This document shows positions 30,672 to 34,630 of a stretch of 34,630 nucleotides of DNA, piece after piece. This DNA is from a virus. Both the position numbers and the translations under genes were made by a program. Each line of letters starts with the position of its first letter. Position 1 is the first letter of the stretch. The DNA is taken from positions 7,540 through 42,169 of IMG/VR virus record IMGVR_UViG_3300030328_000745; one strand, written 5' to 3'. The notes under the pieces are model-generated. The model searched no databases, had not been told where the DNA came from, and worked only from the letters and a program-made list of their open reading frames with translations.

Positions 30672-30749
30672 CATATTATACAAAGGACTCGAAATAATCG
30701 TAACCCTGCGTAGATGTAAACAGTTTCCCATGTCGGGGAAGCTATCATC

Positions 30750-30773
30750 CGCAAGGTTTTTTTTATTCTTGCG
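30750..30773 (+). other. Leader hairpin with T-rich loop
   Basis: CGCAAG (30750-30755) pairs with CTTGCG (30768-30773) around a 12-base loop containing eight consecutive T. It lies 18 bases before the outer-membrane-like gene, within its late mRNA leader. It could act on mRNA stability or translation. I see no terminator T-run after the stem. Confidence 0.55.
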
Positions 30774-30791
30774 AGATACCTTAAAACAAAC

Positions 30792-31184
30792 ATGTCTATT
30801 AAGTCAACAATCGCTGCTGTTGCAGCATCTCCATTCCTCCTAGCTGGTGCAGCATTTGCTGGCCCATACGTGAATGTCGAGAGCAATCTTTCATATCCTG
30901 ATGGAGATTATTCTTCTGCTACAACTGACATCCACGTAGGATACGAAGGTGTTTCAGCTGAAGGTAAGTTAGGATATTACGTACAAGGCGGCCCAGCTCT
31001 TGTTCATACTGAGTCAACTGACGATACAGAAACAGAACTTTCTGGTAAGGTTGGTCTAAGTTATGCTATTGCTGATGCAACTAGCGTATACGGTGAACTC
31101 TCTGGAGTTTCTAACGGTGAAGATTCAACTGGTGACACAATCGTTGATTGGGGCGCTAAGGCTGGAGTTAAGTTCAACTTCTGA
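30792..31184 (+). CDS. Outer-membrane beta-barrel-like exported protein
   Basis: This 130-residue protein has a clear signal peptide (MSIKSTIAAVAASPFLLAGA with cleavage near AFA). The mature part has alternating polar and hydrophobic strands (TTDIHVGYEGVSAEGKLGYY, ELSGKVGLSYAI, SVYGELSGVS) and ends with Phe (GVKFNF), typical of outer-membrane barrels. At about 108 mature residues it would be a very small barrel of perhaps six to eight strands. Similar small exported proteins recur in cyanophages. A role in altering the host surface during infection is inference. It has its own late promoter, a long structured leader and an excellent terminator, so it forms a single-gene transcription unit. 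Confidence 0.78.
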   Translation: MSIKSTIAAVAASPFLLAGAAFAGPYVNVESNLSYPDGDYSSATTDIHVGYEGVSAEGKLGYYVQGGPALVHTESTDDTETELSGKVGLSYAIADATSVYGELSGVSNGEDSTGDTIVDWGAKAGVKFNF

Positions 31185-31207
31185 TCACTAAAGTGATATA
31201 ATTATAA

Positions 31208-31231
31208 GGGAACCTTCGGGTTCCCTTTTTT
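31208..31231 (+). terminator. Intrinsic terminator with TTCG tetraloop
   Basis: GGGAACC (31208-31214), a TTCG loop and GGTTCCC (31219-31225) form a perfect stem followed by six T. It ends the outer-membrane-like gene. Confidence 0.95.
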
Positions 31232-31244
31232 ATTGGGAAAGTAT

Positions 31245-31445
31245 ATGAAATTCGAGGATTACTACAAAGAGTTCTGCGAAGTTTTTGGACATCCTTTATG
31301 GCATATGCCAATGATGTTGATAGGTGTATTTTTTATGATAGAACTAATGCATACAAATGAACATTACAATATGGAAAGAGGTGATGCTCATGGATATTGT
31401 GGTCAAAAAGAATGGGTTAAAAAATTACAAAATGAATATTATTGA
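31245..31445 (+). CDS. Small His/Met-rich protein with one membrane-like segment
   Basis: This is 66 residues from the ATG at 31245 (MKFEDYYKEFCEVFGHPLWH); a TTG at 31233 would begin inside the terminator region. MPMMLIGVFFMIELMH is a likely membrane-associated helix and is followed by a His/Gly/Tyr-rich tail (ERGDAHGYCGQKEW). No family is recognised. It has no close promoter of its own, so it depends on readthrough of the terminator or an unseen start. Its stop codon is within the TTGACA of the next promoter. It is accepted mainly on composition, so moderate confidence. Confidence 0.55.
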   Translation: MKFEDYYKEFCEVFGHPLWHMPMMLIGVFFMIELMHTNEHYNMERGDAHGYCGQKEWVKKLQNEYY

Positions 31446-31471
31446 CAGAATAATATATAATATGATATAAT
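31442..31471 (+). promoter_or_regulatory. Near-consensus sigma70 promoter
   Basis: TTGACA (31442-31447) and TATAAT (31466-31471) are separated by 18 bases. Transcription should start around 31478, essentially at the ATG at 31479, which implies a leaderless or nearly leaderless mRNA. Recognition by host RNA polymerase would allow early expression. Confidence 0.8.
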
Positions 31472-31478
31472 AATTGTT

Positions 31479-32030
31479 ATGAATACAAAATGGATATCGA
31501 TAAGTCTAGGAACAGTTCTAGGTTTATCCCATATAGGGATGATAGGAATGATTGCAAGGAGGTCTGACTTCCCTGTTGTTAATGTTCCTGTAGGTTCTTA
31601 TACATCTTACTCAGTAGAAGCGAGTAAGGATGGATATAGGATTCAATATCGTGCAAATGATCCTAAAGTAATGCGTGTGGAAAGGGATATAAAGAAAAAA
31701 GGTGGCTTTCTTGGGTTGGGTAACAACACAACTAGAACAACTGAAGAGTACACGATGGATGGGTCTGTCCACTTGGATCGTACATCAGGACAAGAAAGAA
31801 CTCAAGAGATTGCGAACCAAAGATCAGAGGCATGTATCAAGGCAATTGGATCAGGAGAAGGAACAGGTAGAATGGTCGGTGCCAGCGTTGGTGGTGCTGT
31901 TGCTACTACTGGTGTCGCCTCTATTCCTTATGTTGGTTGGGTACTTGCTGGTGCTGCTACGATGATAGGAATGGATCAGGGTGCAGAAATTGGTGGCCAA
32001 ATGGCCGAAGATATTAGTAAGGAGTGTTAA
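31479..32030 (+). CDS. Membrane protein with C-terminal glycine-zipper-like region
   Basis: This is a 183-residue protein. An N-terminal hydrophobic segment (WISISLGTVLGLSHIGMIGM) could anchor it. The middle is polar and basic (KVMRVERDIKKKGG). The C-terminal third is Gly/Ala-rich (GRMVGASVGGAVATTGVASI and VGWVLAGAATMIGMD), a glycine-zipper-like membrane region. The layout suggests an inner-membrane protein that oligomerises. It recurs, as I recall, in cyanophages without known function. It is read from a consensus promoter with almost no leader, so an internal start such as the ATG near residue 21 cannot be excluded. It is followed two bases later by the next small gene. Confidence 0.68.
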   Translation: MNTKWISISLGTVLGLSHIGMIGMIARRSDFPVVNVPVGSYTSYSVEASKDGYRIQYRANDPKVMRVERDIKKKGGFLGLGNNTTRTTEEYTMDGSVHLDRTSGQERTQEIANQRSEACIKAIGSGEGTGRMVGASVGGAVATTGVASIPYVGWVLAGAATMIGMDQGAEIGGQMAEDISKEC

Positions 32031-32031
32031 A

Positions 32032-32166
32032 ATGGAACTACCCATAGACAAGAAGGAATTTGATTACATTGTGCTAGCACTTTGGAAATGCCGTAAGAAT
32101 GCTGGCGAGCCACAATGTGCTGCATTATACGAAAAATTAAAATCAATACAAGAAAATTTGGATTAA
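32032..32166 (+). CDS. Very small hypothetical protein
   Basis: This is a 44-residue protein from the ATG at 32032 (MELPIDKKEFDYIVLALWKC), with AAGGAG about ten bases upstream inside the previous gene end. It is helical and has two Cys (WKCRKNAGEPQC) that could form a disulfide or hold a metal. A longer in-frame version from 31981 would lie in the upstream gene and lacks a ribosome binding site. Function unknown. Confidence 0.6.
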   Translation: MELPIDKKEFDYIVLALWKCRKNAGEPQCAALYEKLKSIQENLD

Positions 32167-32234
32167 TATTAGTCCATCTTATAGGAGTTATAAGACCTCT
32201 TTAATTCTGTTCGGATCTCCGAATGTAAAGTTTC

Positions 32235-32263
32235 TTGACATAATTTAATCTTTACTATATAAT
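32235..32263 (+). promoter_or_regulatory. Consensus sigma70 promoter for the hli genes
   Basis: TTGACA (32235-32240) and TATAAT (32258-32263) have ideal 17-base spacing. The start would be about 32270, 18 bases before the ATG at 32288. A small hairpin (TTCGG/CCGAA, 32209-32222) lies just upstream. The 121-base gap holds nothing else that I can see. Confidence 0.9.
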
Positions 32264-32287
32264 TATGTTACGTTTCTTTACAAACGA

Positions 32288-32497
32288 ATGACAACTTCTA
32301 CTCCAAGTATGAAGCGATACGAAACTACTGAGTATGGTAAGCAAAACATTTTTGCTCACGAGCCTCAGATAGAAGTACAAGACGTTGACTACTGGAAAAA
32401 CGCAGAGTTACTTAATGGTAGACTTGCCATGATCGGTTTCTTTGCAGCAGTTCATAACTATATCCTCTTTGGATCAGTTATGCCTGGCATATTTTGA
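32288..32497 (+). CDS. hli: High-light-inducible protein (full motif)
   Basis: This 69-residue protein has a variable polar N-terminus and one membrane helix containing ELLNGRLAMIGFFAAVHNY, a complete Hli chlorophyll-binding motif (ExxNGRxAMxGF), and ends in MPGIF. Hli proteins bind chlorophyll and carotenoid and protect photosystem II or its assembly intermediates. Phage copies are thought to keep host photosynthesis running. It is the first of three Hli-type genes and is read from a consensus promoter. No strong ribosome binding site is seen. This is the only copy here with both Glu and Arg. Confidence 0.93.
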   Translation: MTTSTPSMKRYETTEYGKQNIFAHEPQIEVQDVDYWKNAELLNGRLAMIGFFAAVHNYILFGSVMPGIF

Positions 32498-32518
32498 GAT
32501 AAAAAGGTCTCTTACACC

Positions 32519-32534
32519 ACTGGCTTAAGCCAGT
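32519..32534 (+). other. Perfect 16-base palindrome between hli genes
   Basis: ACTGGCTTAAGCCAGT reads the same on both strands. It lies between the first and second hli genes with no following T-run, so it is more likely an mRNA hairpin/processing site or a protein-binding site than a terminator. Confidence 0.6.
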
Positions 32535-32576
32535 TACTTTCTAACCCTATTAAATCTAACGAAAGGAGTTCTACAA

Positions 32577-32684
32577 ATGACACCCGAAGCAGAAAAGTTT
32601 AATGGCTGGATGGCCATGATCGGAATAGTAGCAGCACTAGGCGCCTACTCATTAACAGGTCAAATCATTCCAGGCATATTCTAA
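32577..32684 (+). CDS. hli: Hli-type 35-residue protein with Glu but no Arg
   Basis: This very short Hli protein starts MTPEAEKFNGWMAMIGIVAA and ends with a TGQIIPGIF tail usual for cyanobacterial Hli proteins. The binding motif reads ExxNGWxAMIG: Glu and Asn remain, while the Arg that salt-bridges to the partner Glu is Trp. NGW variants also occur in marine cyanobacterial Hli proteins as I recall, so this is probably functional. It has a clear AAAGGAG ribosome binding site. Its TAA overlaps the next ATG (TAATG), so the two 35-residue proteins are made together, consistent with a heterodimer. Confidence 0.88.
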   Translation: MTPEAEKFNGWMAMIGIVAALGAYSLTGQIIPGIF

Positions 32685-32791
32685 TGGAAAATACTAATAT
32701 CGCAATTTGGAACAGAGCAAACGGTAGGTTTGCAATGATTGCCTTTTGGGCAGTCGTAGGTGTTTACACTAAGTTCCAGTACTTCACATAA
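32684..32791 (+). CDS. Hli-like 35-residue protein with Arg but no Glu
   Basis: This 35-residue protein starts MENTNIAIWNRANGRFAMIA and continues as one membrane helix (FWAVVGVY) ending YTKFQYFT. The motif reads NRANGRFAMIAF: Asn-Gly-Arg-x-Ala-Met-Ile is kept, but the position of the chlorophyll-ligating Glu is Asn. It lacks the PGIF tail. It is translated by stop-start overlap from the preceding 35-residue Hli gene. I regard it as a divergent Hli-type protein; pairing with the preceding product would restore one Glu-Arg pair. It could alternatively be a decaying copy. Confidence 0.75.
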   Translation: MENTNIAIWNRANGRFAMIAFWAVVGVYTKFQYFT

Positions 32792-32830
32792 CTAAATAAC
32801 TATTCGTAACTTTTTTTAACGTACAATTAA

Positions 32831-33028
32831 ATGGGCGACTTATCAGCCGCATCAGATAGTATATCACCACTAGTAGCAGTCCTCTGGGTTTTTTATCCCA
32901 TGACTGCTTTAGTGTTGATAGAGTTATTTCTAAGGGCAATTAATAATGATGACGATGATGATACTAATGGAGGTAAAGGAGTGAGGGTTGGTCAAATGCA
33001 ACCCGTCGCTGTTCCTTCAGGTGCGTAG
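32831..33028 (+). CDS. Small membrane protein with acidic tail
   Basis: This 65-residue protein starts MGDLSAASDSISPLVAVLWV. One membrane helix (PLVAVLWVFYPMTALVLIEL) is followed by a run of five Asp within INNDDDDDTNGG and a Pro/Val-rich end (GQMQPVAVPSGA). It resembles small thylakoid-type proteins in size and layout, and sits among photosynthesis genes, but I cannot name it. A CTAAATAA stretch about 30 bases upstream might be a weak late-type promoter; no clear ribosome binding site is visible. Confidence 0.62.
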   Translation: MGDLSAASDSISPLVAVLWVFYPMTALVLIELFLRAINNDDDDDTNGGKGVRVGQMQPVAVPSGA

Positions 33029-33067
33029 GTATAAATACTCCTATATAAAAAGAAGAGTATTTTTACC
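33029..33067 (+). repeat. Inverted repeat overlapping the late promoter
   Basis: The arms 33029-33041 and 33055-33067 are 13 bases each and complementary except at one position, with a 13-base AT-rich spacer. The left arm contains TATAAATA. It could form a cruciform or, if transcribed from upstream, an mRNA hairpin. Confidence 0.7.
33030..33037 (+). promoter_or_regulatory. T4-type late promoter octamer (TATAAATA)
   Basis: This exact consensus lies two bases after the stop of the 65-residue gene and 33 bases before the ATG at 33071. It lies within one arm of an inverted repeat. Confidence 0.7.
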
Positions 33068-33070
33068 TAG

Positions 33071-33145
33071 ATGAATCAATTAATATTTGTTGGAATTTTG
33101 GCCCTCTACACATACATTGGTGGATTTCAATTCGCCTTTCAGTAA
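33071..33145 (+). CDS. 24-residue single-helix membrane peptide
   Basis: The frame encodes MNQLIFVGILALYTYIGGFQ followed by FAFQ, essentially one membrane helix. It has its own late promoter and is followed six bases later by a strong terminator, so a transcription unit of this size would encode nothing else. Photosystem and cytochrome b6f complexes contain peptides of 24-40 residues, but none that I know matches. Translation is inferred; the RNA itself could be the product. It lacks a clear Shine-Dalgarno sequence. Confidence 0.5.
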   Translation: MNQLIFVGILALYTYIGGFQFAFQ

Positions 33146-33150
33146 ATTTT

Positions 33151-33179
33151 AAGACTCCAACACACGGAGTCTTTTTTTA
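33151..33179 (+). terminator. Intrinsic terminator
   Basis: AAGACTCC (33151-33158) pairs with GGAGTCTT (33166-33173) around a seven-base loop, with a run of seven T overlapping the stem end. It separates the 24-residue peptide from petE. Confidence 0.93.
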
Positions 33180-33219
33180 TACAAATTCGTGATACATATT
33201 AATAGTTGTCTTGAACTTA

Positions 33220-33546
33220 ATGAAGTTTTTAATTACTCTATTTGCTATCATGACCTTTGCTTTACCCTCTTGGGCAGCAGAGATACAGATGGGATATGAT
33301 GGAAATCTTGTGTTCGAGCCATCTGAAGTTTCTATTGCGTCAGGAGAGGCCGTTACCTTTATAAACAACGACTTACCACCACATAATGTTGTGTTTGTTA
33401 ATGGTCACGACGAATTATCTCGTCCAGATTTAAACTTCACGAAGGGAGATGAGGTTCAAATAACCTTTGATGAACCAGGCGATTATGAATTTCAGTGTGA
33501 ACCTCACGCTGGAGCTGGCATGAAAGGTGTTATCCACGTTTCATAA
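33220..33546 (+). CDS. petE: Plastocyanin
   Basis: This copper protein carries electrons from cytochrome b6f to photosystem I in the thylakoid lumen. It is 108 residues from the ATG at 33220; a TTG at 33211 is less likely. Signal peptide MKFLITLFAIMTFALPSWA is followed by the mature AEIQMGYDGN. Copper ligands are H55 (PPHNVVF), C93, H96 and M101 (CEPHAGAGMKG). The mature domain (about 89 residues) is a little shorter than host plastocyanin (97-100), with a compact loop region. Phage petE is known in cyanomyoviruses near hli and psbA, as here. I see no obvious promoter in the 40 bases after the terminator. Confidence 0.96.
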   Translation: MKFLITLFAIMTFALPSWAAEIQMGYDGNLVFEPSEVSIASGEAVTFINNDLPPHNVVFVNGHDELSRPDLNFTKGDEVQITFDEPGDYEFQCEPHAGAGMKGVIHVS

Positions 33547-33600
33547 TATAACCCCCTTAAGCAAAAATTAAATTTGTAAATAACTACAGGAAGTGGTATA

Positions 33601-33804
33601 ATGAATTACGACCACATCCGATCTTGGTACGAACTAGAAGAGATCACCGAAAAACAAGAAAAGATGATTACTATCTACGAACAAGAGATCGAGACGTTGA
33701 AACAGGAAAAAGAAGAGCTTCGGAGAGAAGTATCAAAACTCAAGAAGCAACTTGAATCTCAATTCGCATTGGAGAAATATGATATTTCCCAGAAAGTATT
33801 CTAG
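33601..33804 (+). CDS. Small coiled-coil protein
   Basis: This 67-residue protein starts MNYDHIRSWYELEEITEKQE and is almost entirely a coiled coil (IETLKQEKEELRREVSKLKK), charged and Leu-spaced. A good AGGAAG ribosome binding site precedes the ATG, and a TAAATAA stretch upstream may be a weak late-type promoter. It overlaps the next gene by 26 bases. No family is recognised; coiled-coil dimerisation with a phage or host partner is likely. Confidence 0.7.
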   Translation: MNYDHIRSWYELEEITEKQEKMITIYEQEIETLKQEKEELRREVSKLKKQLESQFALEKYDISQKVF

Positions 33805-34003
33805 TTGCCCGTGGCCCGATTCGAGGTATAGAACTTATATGAACGGAAGACTTAAAAAAACTGATATGGAATCAAGACTCCTTAAGATAAAGAAGGGGAT
33901 TGATGATAAGGTTTGGTATCCTGATTGGGATGGTAAAGAAAGATGGGCAGCTCAGCAAGCACTTAATAATGCATTAGATGTTCTCAACGAGTTTGATTAT
34001 TAA
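33779..34003 (+). CDS. Conserved small cyanophage protein upstream of psbA
   Basis: This is 74 residues from the ATG at 33779 (MIFPRKYSSCPWPDSRYRTY), with GGAG a few bases upstream; an upstream TTG at 33752 would fall within the coiled-coil gene. It continues MNGRLKKTDMESRLLKIKKG and VWYPDWDGKERWAAQQALNN. I recall this type of protein in T4-like cyanophages, with no known function. The Trp/Pro-rich start and helical end suggest a small folded adaptor. It stops two bases before the psbA promoter -35 element. Confidence 0.75.
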   Translation: MIFPRKYSSCPWPDSRYRTYMNGRLKKTDMESRLLKIKKGIDDKVWYPDWDGKERWAAQQALNNALDVLNEFDY

Positions 34004-34004
34004 C

Positions 34005-34033
34005 TTGACAAATCCTTAACAAAAAGTTATAAT
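34005..34033 (+). promoter_or_regulatory. Consensus sigma70 promoter of psbA
   Basis: TTGACA (34005-34010) and TATAAT (34028-34033) have ideal 17-base spacing. The start would be about 34040, giving a leader near 148 bases. An AATAAATAA stretch overlaps the -10 region and resembles the late consensus, so early and late expression from the same place is possible. Confidence 0.88.
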
Positions 34034-34115
34034 AAATAAATCGATGGGGATTTCCTCATCATACTCTTCCCGTTTAACCGAGACCTATGGGAAGTAAACA
34101 ACGTCTCTCATCCTA

Positions 34116-34140
34116 CCTGTAGATTCAAGGGTACTACAGG
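34116..34140 (+). other. Hairpin in the psbA leader
   Basis: CCTGTAG (34116-34122) and CTACAGG (34134-34140) form a perfect seven-base stem with an 11-base loop, 47 bases before the psbA ATG. There is no T-run after it, so a stability or translational role is more likely than termination. Confidence 0.6.
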
Positions 34141-34187
34141 AATCTAGTATCGCTGATTCCCTATCAGCCCTACTTAAAGTTGGACTA

Positions 34188-34630
34188 ATGACAACTCTTT
34201 CAAAGAGAGAGCAAGGTTTATTAACAGGATGGTCTGAGTTCTGTGAGTGGGTAACATCAACTAACAATAGAATCTATGTTGGTTGGTTCGGGGTTCTAAT
34301 GATCCCATGTTTACTTGCTGCAGCTACTTGTTTCATCGTTGCTTTTATTGCTGCTCCTCCCGTCGATATTGACGGAATTCGTGAACCTGTTGCAGGTTCT
34401 TTCATGTATGGAAACAACATCATTTCTGGTGCTGTAGTTCCATCTTCCAATGCTATTGGACTACATTTCTATCCCATCTGGGAAGCTGCTACTCTAGATG
34501 AGTGGTTGTATAATGGAGGCCCATATCAGTTGGTTATCTTCCACTTCCTTATTGGAATCTCTGCTTACATGGGCAGACAGTGGGAACTATCATACCGTTT
34601 AGGTATGAGACCTTGGATCTGTGTTGCATA
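34188..34630 (+). CDS. psbA: Photosystem II D1 protein, N-terminal part
   Basis: This carries the first 147 codons of D1, the fast-turnover photosystem II core subunit; the rest lies beyond the window. It starts [20 protein letters not shown] and contains the highly conserved [31 protein letters not shown] and [16 protein letters not shown]. The residue equivalent to position 130 (131 here) is Gln, as in the low-light type of cyanobacterial D1. No intron or homing gene interrupts the visible part. Phage D1 replaces photodamaged host D1 during infection. Codon use is more C-rich in the conserved core than in neighbouring genes, in line with host origin and strong selection. A structured leader and consensus promoter precede it. 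Confidence 0.98.
   Translation, partial: MTTLSKREQGLLTGWSEFCEWVTSTNNRIYVGWFGVLMIPCLLAAATCFIVAFIAAPPVDIDGIREPVAGSFMYGNNIISGAVVPSSNAIGLHFYPIWEAATLDEWLYNGGPYQLVIFHFLIGISAYMGRQWELSYRLGMRPWICVA

Noticed and set aside
34188-34630. Group I intron or homing gene in psbA
   Set aside because: Known in some cyanophage psbA genes, but the 147 visible codons are continuous; the usual downstream insertion region is outside the window.

Overview
This window is almost certainly part of the genome of a T4-like cyanomyovirus, a tailed phage of marine Prochlorococcus or Synechococcus. Three things support this: T4-type replication and nucleotide genes (gp61 primase, class Ia NrdA and NrdB); host-derived photosynthesis and carbon genes (psbA for D1, petE for plastocyanin, hli genes, TalC-type transaldolase); and repeated T4-type late promoter octamers (TATAAATA and the variant GATAAATA). 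The DNA is AT-rich. Genes are packed with 1-8 bp overlaps, all but one on the plus strand. I see no tRNA, CRISPR array or insertion sequence, and no gene-free stretch longer than about 185 bases.

Layout. (1) 1-1588: the end of a MazG-type pyrophosphohydrolase, a His-rich peptide, the DUF2997 and Ycf35/DUF1257 pair, and a 2-oxoglutarate/Fe(II) oxygenase. (2) 1615-9264: a late block of virion-type proteins. It includes a protein with a ligase-like KxDG motif, a protein with an HxGH nucleotidyltransferase domain, and a 777-residue Lys-rich protein, and ends with a small structural-type protein behind its own terminator and late promoter. (3) 9292-10872: conserved cyanophage proteins, one carrying a DUF192 domain, and a coiled-coil membrane protein. 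(4) 10829-15679: primase, nrdA, nrdB and two small genes. (5) 15710-20979: mixed accessory genes: PMM-like HAD protein, GIY-YIG nuclease, lysozyme, one minus-strand coiled-coil gene, two more 2OG oxygenases, a Zn-finger-like protein, transaldolase and a small HAD phosphatase. (6) 20995-30610: a 9.6 kb tightly coupled glycan cassette. (7) 30611-34630: a photosynthesis and membrane region with an outer-membrane-like protein, three hli-type genes, tiny membrane peptides, plastocyanin, two conserved small genes and the first 147 codons of psbA. Several units here have near-consensus sigma70 promoters and intrinsic terminators.

How the genes fit together. MazG, RNR and primase serve DNA replication. 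Transaldolase, D1, plastocyanin and Hli proteins maintain light energy and NADPH/pentose supply during infection. The glycan cassette holds a GDP-mannose-3,5-epimerase-like enzyme, GT11, GT6, GT4 and GT25 glycosyltransferases, three paralogous GQPR-motif proteins, a HAD-nucleotidyltransferase fusion, a second HAD, a GDPD-like protein and a sulfotransferase-like protein. With the upstream PMM-like gene it looks like a nearly self-contained route to an L-sugar-containing, possibly sulfated glycan placed on the virion or the infected cell.

The most unusual points are this cassette, the late-gene group with two nucleotidyltransferase-type signatures, a pair of 35-residue Hli proteins whose Glu and Arg motif residues are split between them, and patches of contrasting codon use over the catalytic regions of nrdA and nrdB. 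All functional calls rest on motifs read by eye; none was checked by database search.
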